Assembly: GCA_038227745.1 (NCBI GenBank) | Contig: JBBRPS010000034.1 | Location: forward strand, 1 to 25,972 | Source of the DNA: DASPXY01 sp038227745 | Lineage (GTDB): Bacteria; Planctomycetota; Planctomycetia; Gemmatales; Gemmataceae | Direction of reading: 5' to 3' | DNA length: 25,972 bases | In this document: positions 6,302-15,800 of the stretch, in pieces | Position numbering within the stretch: the stretch's first letter is position 1 | How the letters are laid out: each line of letters opens with the position of its first letter | Translations under genes and position numbers: made by a program | Notes under the pieces: generated by a model | Databases searched by the model: none | What the model saw: the letters and a program-made list of their open reading frames with translations, nothing else | Told to the model about the DNA's origin: nothing

Positions 6302-6781
6302 CTACTTGCCGTGCAGGAACCTCGCTCCCGGTCCCTCAAAGCCGAGCAGCGGCGCCGTCCGCCGCATCTTGTCCCCCACTTCCTCGGCCGATTCGAGCAG
6401 TTTCCGCCACGCCCGGTACCCCTCGACCAGGTCGAGTTTCCAGGCGCCGCCGCCCCAGACGTATTTCAGATCGCTCTTGCCGCTTTTGCCCGTGAGAGTG
6501 AACGTGAGGTCCATCCCGTCCCGGCGCTCCGCGACGACCTTCCAGGGCAGGTCGCGTTTCAGCCGGTCCATCATGAACGCGGCGGCGCCGTCGATCTTCC
6601 CTTCGCCGAGCCACTCGCGCAGGAACGTGACGGTCGCGCGCGAGAGACAGGCGCGGAACCCGGCGACGTCTCCCTTCCTCACCGCCGCCTCGACGGCGGA
6701 CAGTGCGTGGTCCGCGCCACGGCTGCAACCGGCGGCAACGGTAGCGAGGACGAAGATCAGCAGCAGGGGAAGGCGTCTCAT
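6302..6781 (-). CDS. Small lipoprotein, NTF2-like
   Basis: The product is 159 residues. It starts MRRLPLLLIFVLATVAAGCS, a lipoprotein signal with the modified cysteine at position 19 (lipobox A-A-G-C, slightly off the L-A-G-C ideal). The mature domain begins with a helix ALSAVEAAVRKGDVAGFRACL, then strands TFTLTG and GAWKLDLVEGYRAW. This order of helix plus curved sheet, ending in a W-K-L-D-L strand, resembles NTF2-like/DUF4878 domains that bind small ligands or act as periplasmic accessory parts. The role is unknown. The start at 6781 is chosen for the signal peptide. A GTG at 6820 has a good AGGAGG 3 nt before it, but that would overlap the preceding gene and put 13 charged residues in front of the signal. 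Confidence 0.72.
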   Translation of the reverse strand: MRRLPLLLIFVLATVAAGCSRGADHALSAVEAAVRKGDVAGFRACLSRATVTFLREWLGEGKIDGAAAFMMDRLKRDLPWKVVAERRDGMDLTFTLTGKSGKSDLKYVWGGGAWKLDLVEGYRAWRKLLESAEEVGDKMRRTAPLLGFEGPGARFLHGK

Positions 6782-6803
6782 CGGCGTCAGGCCCTCAGGC
6801 TCG

Positions 6804-7406
6804 TTACGTCTTCTCTCCACTGTCCTCCTGCGGACGCCTCGGGTCCGCTGGTGCCGGTGGACCGGCTTCCGGGCCGGGCGCCGAGGGGGTGAGCACGGCG
6901 AGGAAACGCTGCAGCCGCTCGTAGGCGACCGGCGGCGTCACACTACTCTGGGGCTCACCGCGGCGGCCGTGGGCCACCCAGTTGCGGTAACGACGGACCT
7001 GATTCACTCCCTCCACCAGGCCCGCGTCCATGTCCTTGTACAGTTCCAGGACTCTGTAGAAACTGCCGTGCTCGATGCCTTCGGTCAGGGCCGCTACCGC
7101 GTACCGGATCGCGGGGTGGCGCAAGGAAGACTGCTCGGCCCCCACTTCGTCGAGCACGCGCTCGCGCACAGCGGCCTCGAACACCGAAAACATGAGCAGC
7201 ACGCACAGATCGTCCAGATCTCCGAGCACCGCGTCCGCCTGGTTCTCGATGCGGGGGGCCTCCAGATGCCGCAACCGCTCGTCGCGCCCCAGCGCCGTGT
7301 CCCAGGGAAGACTGTCCCAGTGTTTGCGGCCGAGCGCCTGCATGGCCAGCGTCAAGGTCCGGACGCCCTCGTACCAATCCCAGGCGTCGGCCAGCGAGGC
7401 GATCAT
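6804..7406 (-). CDS. HEPN-motif protein, putative RNase of a two-gene module
   Basis: The 200-residue product is mainly helical. A hydrophobic helix DLCVLLMFSVFEAAVRERVLDEV (about 66-88) is followed by EGVNQVRRYRNWVAHGRR (132-149). The R141-x4-H146 pair (RNWVAH) is the HEPN RNase motif. HEPN proteins cleave RNA in toxin-antitoxin, Abi and CRISPR settings, and some copies are inactive binding domains. A Pro-rich, charged tail (173-200) ends the protein. ATG 7406 overlaps the stop of the upstream gene by 4 nt (ATGA), which points to translational coupling and a joint function. A longer in-frame start at 7469 lies inside the upstream gene and is rejected. The motif and its helical setting are visible; the toxin role is inference. 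Confidence 0.75.
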   Translation of the reverse strand: MIASLADAWDWYEGVRTLTLAMQALGRKHWDSLPWDTALGRDERLRHLEAPRIENQADAVLGDLDDLCVLLMFSVFEAAVRERVLDEVGAEQSSLRHPAIRYAVAALTEGIEHGSFYRVLELYKDMDAGLVEGVNQVRRYRNWVAHGRRGEPQSSVTPPVAYERLQRFLAVLTPSAPGPEAGPPAPADPRRPQEDSGEKT

Positions 7407-7879
7407 GACAGCAGATCCTGCAGAATTCCCTCCAGCCGCCGGCGGTCGAACGGGGCGGCCCGGCGCCATTCGTCCAGCACGTACCAGGTTTCCTGACCGT
7501 CGTTCAGGGTCCGATAAAGAATATACTCGCCGCCTCCTTTCCTCCTGATATCGACACGGCCGGCAGCCTGCAGCGGTGCCTCACCGCGGACCTCCACTTG
7601 CGCAACTCCATCGCGGCCCACCGGCCGGATCTGGACGGCCGCGTCGCCCATGCCGATCTTGAGTGCCGGGGCGTCATAGACGCCCAGGGACGGCTCGACG
7701 CATTCGACCCGGAACGGGATCACGTCAAGGAACCTCTGCGGGTCGGCTTCGGCCAGCCAGGCGCGGATCTGGTCGTACAGCCTCCCAACGGCCGCGAGCC
7801 ACTCTTCGCGCCGCTGCCGCCGCTCCGGTTGCTTTTCCTTTACGGCAAGGGCCTCAAGGAACTGTTGAAAGGTGGCCAT
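7403..7879 (-). CDS. Partner protein of the HEPN gene
   Basis: The 158-residue product starts with a charged helix (about 1-45, KEKQPERRQRREEWLAAVGRLYDQIRAWL). It continues with a beta-rich domain: CVEPSLGVYDAPALKIGMG (60-78), VQIRPVGR (82-89), AAGRVDIRRKGGGEYILYRT (105-124) and a W-Y-V-L-D-E-W strand near 132-138. I recall a family with the same order (long helix, Y-x-x-P-x-L-x-I-x-x-G, L-x-P-V/I-G, G-R-V/I-D) encoded directly before HEPN genes in many bacteria; its function is not known to me. The start is supported by GGGAGG about 10 nt upstream. It ends overlapping the HEPN start by 4 nt. By position it could be the antitoxin or a regulatory partner. Confidence 0.75.
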   Translation of the reverse strand: MATFQQFLEALAVKEKQPERRQRREEWLAAVGRLYDQIRAWLAEADPQRFLDVIPFRVECVEPSLGVYDAPALKIGMGDAAVQIRPVGRDGVAQVEVRGEAPLQAAGRVDIRRKGGGEYILYRTLNDGQETWYVLDEWRRAAPFDRRRLEGILQDLLS

Positions 7880-7916
7880 GGTCGCAACGCCTCCCGGGAA
7901 CTCTTCTCCGGCTCGC

Positions 7917-7953
7917 CACCGGCATTGTACCCTGCCTGCCGCGCGGCGGGCAA
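7917..7953 (-). promoter_or_regulatory. Candidate promoter of the HEPN module
   Basis: On the minus strand TTGCCC (7953-7948) and TACAAT (7929-7924) are separated by 18 nt. The -10 box matches five of six consensus bases, the -35 box four. Transcription would begin near 7917, about 38 nt before the first ATG, so the module may be transcribed independently of the PQQ-like gene upstream. Confidence 0.45.
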
Positions 7954-7973
7954 CGCGCCCACGGCTCCCCCGG

Positions 7974-9587
7974 TTACCGCGCCCGCAGGTCGTAACACGC
8001 CATCTCCAGATGGTTGCGCACCAGCGCCAGCCCGCCCGCCAGCGCCGGCGGGTTCCACGTCCGCCCCTCCAGCGCCGCGAACCGCGTCACCTCGTGGAAC
8101 CGCTCCGGCGTCGCGCTCACCAGCGCCAGCTCGCCCTCCTCGCTCAGGATCAGCAGTTGCCCGTTCGTCAGCAGCAACTGCCCGTGCCCATAGCGCCCGC
8201 CGCGCCACTTGCGCTCCCCCGTCTTCGCGTCCAGGCACACCAGCACGCCCTCGTCCAGGCCGTACAGGTGCTCCTCGTGCAGCACGGGACTGGTGAAGCG
8301 GCACGCCATCTTCCGATTCTTCCACACCACCTTGACGGCCCACTGCCCGCCATTCTCCTTTACCTCCAGCACCGCGCCGCCGACGCCATAGCCCGACGAG
8401 ATGTGAACGCGGTCGTCGCCCAGCAGCACCGGCTGGGCGACGTTGATGTCCTCCTGCGTTGGCCAGGCGTGCCGCCAGAGTTCCTTGCCGCCGGCGTCGG
8501 GGTCGTAGCCCGAAAGCCCCTGGCCGTCGAACAGCAGGATCTGCCGCTTGCCGCCCAGCGTCGCGAGCATCGGCGAGCTGTACCCCGCGACGCCCCGACC
8601 GGCGCTCCACACCCGCTCGCCCGTCTTGCGATCGTAGGCCGCCAGCGTTCCCGGCGCCTGCGCCGTCTGCGCCCCTGGGTTGACGACCACCACCGTGTCG
8701 TGTACCAGCGGCGAGCCTGCGAGCGCCCACTTGACGTTGGCGTTGTTCTCCAGCACGTCCGCGGTCCACTTCTCCTTGCCGGTCGCGGCGTCGAGGCAGG
8801 TCAGCTTGCCCGTCGCCCCCAGCGCGTAGACCTCGCCGTCGCGGATGGTCGGGGTGGAGCGCGGCCCCTTGCCGCCGAGTTGCTCCCGGAACAGCGCGGG
8901 GTAGGCGTGGGCCCAGCGCTCGCGCCCGGTGGCGACGTCGTAGCAGACGACGGCCTCCTGGTCGCGGCGCTGCTCCAGCGTCACCGCCGCGCTGCCCGCG
9001 ACGGCGAACCCGGAGTGGCCGGCGCCGACCGGCTGCCGCCACAGCCTGCGCGGCGGGTTGGCGGCCCAGTCCTGGGCCAGCGGCGGACCGCTGACGACGC
9101 CGTCGCGCCGCCGGCCGCGGTACTCCGAGAAGTCGGTCGGGCCGTCGCCGGACAGGTCCTCGGCCGACTTCCCCACCGGGCCCTTCTCCGCGGCGAGCCC
9201 CTGCCGGTGCGCCTCCAGTTCTTCATCTCGCGACGCCTGCCAGCGGAACCGGAGGCGCGGCACGAGGTCGCCGCTGAACTCCGTCTCCTTGGTGTTGAGG
9301 CAGGCGATGGAGCCCGCGGCGGCGGCGACGACGACGGCCAGGGTGAGATAACGCTTCGGGCGGCTAAACGGCGCGAAGAACAGCAGCCAGCACAGCAGCA
9401 GCAGCAGCGTGAGGCCGCACGCGGCGTAGGTGCCGAGCACGCGATGGACGCGCGGCGTCTCCTCGGCCGGCCACAGCCAGACCCCGGTCACCAGCAGCGC
9501 GCCAAGGGCGATGGCGACGAGCGGGAACCAGGTCCGCAGGGCGGAGGGCTTCTGGACCGAGGGGGGAGATTGCAGGGAAGTGGACAT
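7974..9587 (-). CDS. Membrane-anchored PQQ-like beta-propeller protein
   Basis: The 537-residue product has three N-terminal transmembrane segments (about 20-39, 51-72 and 81-96), then a link region, then a PQQ-binding-like propeller from about 170 to the end. Blade motifs of the D-x-x-T-G-x-x-x-W type are plain: VATGRERWAHAY, AATGKEKWTADV, RKTGERVWSAG, DAGGKELWRHAW and AKTGERKWRGG. This repeat occurs in quinoprotein dehydrogenases and BamB, but most planctomycete copies carry no recognisable cofactor or catalytic site and probably serve as binding scaffolds. I see no dehydrogenase signature here. The propeller is expected outside the cytoplasmic membrane. ATG 9587 is supported by GAGG 8-9 nt upstream. 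The gene ends 94 nt before the HEPN module. Confidence 0.85.
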   Translation of the reverse strand: MSTSLQSPPSVQKPSALRTWFPLVAIALGALLVTGVWLWPAEETPRVHRVLGTYAACGLTLLLLLCWLLFFAPFSRPKRYLTLAVVVAAAAGSIACLNTKETEFSGDLVPRLRFRWQASRDEELEAHRQGLAAEKGPVGKSAEDLSGDGPTDFSEYRGRRRDGVVSGPPLAQDWAANPPRRLWRQPVGAGHSGFAVAGSAAVTLEQRRDQEAVVCYDVATGRERWAHAYPALFREQLGGKGPRSTPTIRDGEVYALGATGKLTCLDAATGKEKWTADVLENNANVKWALAGSPLVHDTVVVVNPGAQTAQAPGTLAAYDRKTGERVWSAGRGVAGYSSPMLATLGGKRQILLFDGQGLSGYDPDAGGKELWRHAWPTQEDINVAQPVLLGDDRVHISSGYGVGGAVLEVKENGGQWAVKVVWKNRKMACRFTSPVLHEEHLYGLDEGVLVCLDAKTGERKWRGGRYGHGQLLLTNGQLLILSEEGELALVSATPERFHEVTRFAALEGRTWNPPALAGGLALVRNHLEMACYDLRAR

Positions 9588-9675
9588 GCGTCATCCTCGA
9601 CGAGCGAGCTTCCGGAAACACGACGGGTCTCCGCATCGCCCGTGCGACAGACCGTCCCTGGACTGGCCGTGGTAC

Positions 9676-9703
9676 GCCCCCGCGGGAGTTGCGGCGCGGG
9701 GGC
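9676..9703. repeat. Intergenic inverted repeat upstream of the PQQ-like gene
   Basis: Perfect 9-bp arms GCCCCCGCG (9676-9684) and CGCGGGGGC (9695-9703) flank a 10-nt loop. No T-run follows on either side. It could be an operator or an mRNA leader hairpin of the PQQ-like gene. Confidence 0.6.
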
Positions 9704-9758
9704 ATGGCGATGTGTTTAGAGTAGAGGTTGTCGCGCCCCCCGGCGAGCGGGGCGGCTT

Positions 9759-9853
9759 GCCAGTAGGCAGAAGGCAGTAAGCAGGAAGAAGCAAAGCCCA
9801 CGGGTGGCCACCCGTGGGCTTCTTGGCTTCTTCCCTGCCTACTGCCTACTGCC
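9759..9853. repeat. Compound inverted repeat with TGCCTAC heptamers
   Basis: The centre is a perfect 28-nt palindrome (9794-9821, outer bases AAGCCCACGGG). The flanks extend it imperfectly to about 95 nt: the right flank has tandem TGCCTAC heptamers (9838-9853) and an AGAAGCC-like stretch; the left flank carries their inverted, slightly diverged copies (9760-9792). It begins 6 nt after the stop of the giant gene, so it can act as its transcription terminator. The size and symmetry also fit a small non-autonomous mobile or REP-like element. Confidence 0.75.
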
Positions 9854-9858
9854 CCAGC

Positions 9859-12800
9859 TCACGTCGTCGAGTTCTTACCGATGTACTCCGCGGTGCCGAC
9901 CAGGTCGGCCTCGACGAAGTCCTCGGACACGCCCGCCAGCAACTGCCCGGCGTAGAACTGCTGCCCGACCGGGTCGGCGTTCCGCTTCAAGAAGGCGAGA
10001 TAGAACGCCTGCACGACCGCCTCCTCGGCGTTGACGTCCTGCAGGATGCCCAGCGCCACGTTCGTCCGCGACACGCCCTGTGCCAGCTTCGTACCCCAGA
10101 AGGCCACCCCGGCGTCGTCCACCGGCCGGCCCTGCGTGTCCTTGAACACGCCGTTCAGGAAGCCGAAGTTCGTCCCGCCGCCGTGCCCGAAGTAGTACTC
10201 CGCCGAGCCCAGGAGGACCGCCTTGATCTGGTTCAGCGTCCCGCCCGAGGCCAGCGTCTGCAGGCCGCCGTTGAGCCCCACCGGGTCCGCCGGCCGACCC
10301 AGGAATTGCTGGTAGACCTGGTTGATCTCCCGCGTCCGGAACTCGCCGCTGTTCACGATCTGGTGCGTGGCGGTCCGGTGCGAGAAGCCGTGCCCCAGCT
10401 CGTTGCTGAAGAACGTCACCGAGTTGCTGTCGATGTTGCGGCCGAGCAGGTCCTGGAAGGCGTGGCCCAGCCACACCCGGTCGCCCTGCACCGTGCTGAA
10501 CTCCGGCGTCAGACGGACGAAGTACTCGTCGGAGCCGGCGATGCCCGCCGCCACGTCCTCGTCCCGGGCGCCCTGCGTCAGCGCCACGAACCAGGCGTTC
10601 GGCGAGCCGTCCGCGCTGCGGTGCAGCATGCTGACGTAGAGCTGCTTCACCAGCACGCCATAGGCCTCGCCGCTCTGCAGGATCGACAGCGCCATGTCGT
10701 GACGCGAGTGCGTTTGCAGGTACTGCACCCAGAACGCCTGGGCGCCCGCGTCGGCCCCGTGGCCGAGCACGTAGCGGTAGACGGCGTCGGTGTAGGTGAA
10801 GAAGTTGTCCCGGCCGCCGTTCGCGCTGTACTCGGGCGAGCCGAGGAACTGAGCCTTGAACTCCTCGATCGTGACCCCGCTGCGCAGGACGCCGAGCTGC
10901 GTGTCCACGTCCGCCGGCGCCGGCACCCGGCCGAGGATCTCGCGGTAGAGTTTCAGGATCAGGCTCGTCCGGTACTCGTCGCTGTTCTCGATCTGCCGCG
11001 CCGCCGTCGTGCGGGCGGCGATCGGGTTGCCGGAGATGTCCGCCTCGAGCTGGCCGGACCAGAAGGCCAGGCCGTTCGGGTCGGCGGCCCGGCCGAGCAG
11101 GTCGAGGAAAGCCTGGTTGACCCAGGACTGAATCGGGCTGCCGCGGAAGTTCGTGACGAACACGGTCGTCGTCGCCTGCTGCCCGTTGTTCGGCGCGAAC
11201 GGGCCGGTGGCGTTGTAGGTCGCCGTGACCGTGTGCGCCCCCAGGGTCTGGAAGGTGACGGTGAGGCCGGCCCGGCCGGAGCCGTCGAGGCCCACCGCGC
11301 CCTGGCCGACGCCGTCCACGGTGAAAGTCACCGAACCCGTCGGGACGGCGGTGCTCGGGCTGTTGGCCAGCACCGTCGCGATGAACGTCACCGGCTGGGC
11401 GGTCCCCGGCGTGCCGCCCGTCGCGGCGACCGTGATCGTCGTGGCGACCCCGCTGACCGTCTCGGTCACCGGCTTCGACGGGCCGCTCGGGGCGACGGTC
11501 AGGTTGCCGCCGTAGCTCGCCGTGATGGTGTGCGTGCCGGGCAGCAGGTTGCTCAGGGTCAGAATGGCCTGGCCCTGGGCGTTGAGCGACACCGGCGGCT
11601 GGCCGCCGTTGTCCACGAAGAAGACCACCGTCCCGGTCGGCGTGCCGGCCGAGGCGAGCGCGGGCGTCACGGTGGCCGTGAAGGTGACCGGCTGGCCGAA
11701 CACCGTCGAGGCCGCCGACTCGGTGACCGCGATGCTGCTGGCGGTGAAGACCGACTGGGTCAGCGCGCCCGAGCTGCTGCCGGTGAAGCCGGTGCTGCCG
11801 GAGTAGCCGGCGACGACGGTGTGCGTGCCGGCGGCGAGGTTGCTGAGCGTGAGCGTGGCCTTGCCGCTCGCGTCGAGAGTGCCCGCCGGCTGGTTCACGT
11901 TGTCCACGGTGAACGTCACCGTCCCGCCGGGCGTCGCGAATGGCGAGCTGACCGTGGCCGTGAAAGTCACCGGCTGGCCGACGGCCGAGGGGTTCCCCGA
12001 CGAGGCGAGCGCCGTCGTCGTGCCGGCCTGGGCGACGGTCACCGTCACCGGGCCGGACGGGCTGCTGGCGCCGAAGCTGGCGTTGCCGGCGTAGCTGACT
12101 GCGACCGTGTGCGGGCCGACGCTCAGGTTGTTCAGCGTCAGGGTCGCCTTGCCATTCGCGTCCAGGGCGGTGGGCGCCTGGTCCACGCCGTCCACGTTGA
12201 ACGTCACCGTGCCGTTGGGCACGGGGAACGTGGCGAAGACGGCGGCCGTGAACGTCACCGGCTGGCCGAAGACCGGCGTGCCCGGTGAGGCGGTGAGCGT
12301 CATGGCGGTGCCCGCCTGGGCGACCGTCACCGACGCCGTGTTGGCCGGGCTGCTGCCGCCGAAGTTGGCGTTGCCGGCGTAGCTGACCGCGACGGTGTGC
12401 GAACCGATGCCCAGGTTGCTCAGCGTCAGGGTCGCCTTGCCGCCCGCGTCGAGAGCGGTCGGCGCCTGGGGAACACCGTCCACGACGAACGTCACCGTGC
12501 CGTCGGGTGTGGCGAACGCGGAACTGACGGCGGCCGTGAATGTCACCGGCTGCCCGGCGGTGGACGAACTCAGCGAGGAGGTGAGCGTGGTGGCCGTGGC
12601 CGCCTGCTTCACCGTCTGGACGATCGGGTTGGCCGGGCTGCTGCCGCCCAGGTTGGCGTTGCCCGAGTAGTTGGCCGTGATGGTGTGGTCGCCCGCGGCC
12701 AGGTTGGTGAGTGTGAGCGTCGCCTTGCCCTGGGCGTTGAGGTTGACGGCAGGTTGGTTCGTGCTATCGATCGCGAACACGACCGTCCCGGTCGGGGGGG

Positions 12801-15800
12801 CCGTCGGCGAGGTCACGGTCGCCGTGAACGTCACCGCCTGCCCGTAGGTCGTGGGACTTCCCGACGAGGTGATCGACGTGCTCGTGGTGGCCCGGACCAC
12901 GTTCTGCGTGAGCGCCGTCGCCGCGCTGCTGCTGGCGAAGTCGATGTTGCCGAGATACCTGGCCGAGACCGAGTGCGGGCCGAAAGAGAGGTTGCTGAGC
13001 ACCAGCGTGGCCTTGCCGGAGGCGTCGAGCGGCGTCGCCGGCTGGGCCGTGTTGTCGATGGTGAAGACCGCCGACCCGGTCGGCGGGGCGGTCGGGGTGG
13101 GGATGTTGGTGACGGTGGCCGTGAACGTCACCGCCTGCCCGAAGGTGGACGGGTTCGGCGCCGAGGCGACCGTGACCGACGTCGCGGCCTGGCTCACCAC
13201 CAGGGTCACCGGGCCGGCGGAGCTGCCCGTCAGGTTGGCGCTGGTGGCGTAGCTGACGCTGATGGAGTGCTGGCCGGGGTCGAGGTTGCTGCGCGTCAAG
13301 ACGGCCTTGCCGGAGGGGTCGAGCGTCACCGACTGGGTCTTGCTGTCGATGGTGAATGTGACCGACCCGGTCACCGGGACAGACGTCGGCGAGGTGACGG
13401 TGGCCGTGAAGTCCACCGCTTGCCCGAAGCTGGTGGAGCCGAGCGACTCGGTGAGCGTCGTGCTCGTGGTGCCCTGTCCGACCGTCTCGACGATCGGGCT
13501 GGCCGGGCTGCTACCGAGGATGTTCGCGTTGCCCGGATAGTTGACCGTGACGGTGTAGCCGCCCGCGGCCTGGTTGTTGAGGGTAATCGAGGCGTGGCCG
13601 GTGCCGTCCAGCGGCACCGAGTTCGCCTGCGGCGTGCCGTTGATCAAGAAGGTCACCGACCCGATCGGGGTGGTGGTCGGCGACGTGACGGCAGCCGTGA
13701 ACGTCACCGGCTGGCCGAACTTGGACGGGTTCTGCGACGAGCCGATCGTCGTCGTGCTCGTCGCCTGGGCCACGTGTTCCATCACCGGGTTGGCCGGCGT
13801 GCTGCTGGCGAAGCTGCCGCTGCCCGGGTAGTTCACCGTGACGGTGTAGTCGCCGGCGCCCAGGTTGAGCGTGACGCTGGCGCGGCCGTTGGTGTCCAGC
13901 GCCACCGGGCTGCCCTGCGGCGCGCCGTTGACCAGGAAGGTCACCGACCCGTCCGGCGTGGGGGACGTGGAGGTGTTGGTGACGGCCGCCATGAAGGTGA
14001 CCGCCTGTCCGAACGTGGACGGGTTCAGCGACGAGCTGATCGTCGCCGTCGTCGAGGCTGCCTGGACAGTCTGGTTGACCGGGTTGGCGGCCGTGCTGGG
14101 GGCGAAGTCGGTGGTGCTGTTGTCGGCGGTGCCGTTGAACGTGACGCCGACGGTGTGCGGCCCGCCGGGCAAGTTGAGCGAGACGCTGGCCTGGCCGTTG
14201 GGGTTCAGCGCCACCGTGCCCGACTGCGCCTTGCCGTCGATCGTGAACGTCACGTCGCCGGCCGGCGTGCCCGCCGAGGGGGTGGAGGTCACGGTGGCCG
14301 TGTACGTCACCGCCTGGCCGAAGGTCGAGGGATTCAGCCCCGAGACGATCGTCGTGCTGGTCGGCGCCGCCTGCACGTTCTGGTTCACCGGGTTGGCGGC
14401 GCTGCCCGCGGCGAAGTTGGCGGTGCCGTTGTAGTTGACGCCGATCACATGCACGCCGCCACGTAGGTTGAGGCTCACGGTGGCCTGGCCGTTGCTGTCC
14501 AGGTTCACCGCGCTCCCCTGCGGCGTGCTGTCGATCACGAACGTCACCGACCCGCCGGGGGTGCCGAGGCCGGGGTTGACGGAGGCGACGGTGGCCCGGA
14601 AGATCACCGCCTGCCCGAACGTCGAGGGGTTCGTCAGCGAGACGATCGTCGTGGTGGTCGGGGCGGGATTCACCACCTGCGTCACGTTCGGGGCCGTGCT
14701 CGGGGCGAAGCTCGCGTCGCCGTTATACATCGCGCTGAGGATGTACGAACCGCCGTTGCTGGGGGTCAGCATGGTGTGGGCCTGGCCCGCGACCAGGTTC
14801 ACCGGGCTCCCAAAGACGGCGCCGTTGACCAGGAACGTGACCGTCCCCATCGGCGTGCCGCTGAACCCCGGCCCGGCGGCGACGTTCGCCGCCACGTCGA
14901 TGGACTGACCGAAGGTCGAGGGATTCGGCGTCGGGCTGACGGTCGTCAGGCTGGGCTCAAGGACGATCTGGCTGAACGGCCCGCTGTCGGGGGGGTTGCC
15001 GACGAAATCCGTGGTGCCGGGGAGGTAGGTGGCGATGATGGTGTGCGGCGCGGCCGGGGGCGGGGTGATGCTCAGCGACGAGGTCGTGAACGTCGCCTTG
15101 CCGGAGGCGTCGAGGGGGGACGGCGCGGACGGCGTGCCGCCATCGACGGTGAACGTCACCTTCCCGAGCGGCACGGGCCCCGGCATCGAGCCGTTCGTCA
15201 CCTGGTTGGTGACGGTGGCGGTGAACGTCACCGGTTGGTTGGCGCCGGACGGGTTCGACGACGAGGTGACGACCGTGGTGACCCCGTCGGCGTTGACCGT
15301 CAGGTTGGTGGTGGTGATGTTCGAGGAACTGCCGAAGTAATGGCCGTCCGTGGGCGTGTACTGCACGTTGATCATGTGCATGCCGAAGTGCAGGCTGCTG
15401 TTCGTCAGCATGGCCGTTGACTGGGCGTGAGCGGGGTCGGACGGGCCGGGGTCGGGGATGAGGAACCGAGTACCCAGGTTGGTCCCGGTGCCGACGGGGC
15501 CGTCCCAGAAGGTCACGTTCCCCCCCGGCTTGCCGCTGCTGCCCGCGCTGAACGGCGTGATCGTGGCCGTCAGGGTTACGGTCTGGCTGTAGAACACGGA
15601 GGAGGCGGAAGCGGAATCCACCGTGACGGTGACGACCGAGTTGTCCTTGCCGACGGTGAAGGAGGTGCCGGCCGCGGTGGTGCTCGCCACGTAGTTGCCG
15701 TCGCCGCTGTAGGCCGCCGTGAAGGTGTGCGCCCCGACCTCCAGACCGTTGAACGGGTCCGAGGTCGAGGTGTTCGCGCTCGCGTTCACGGTGATGCCGT

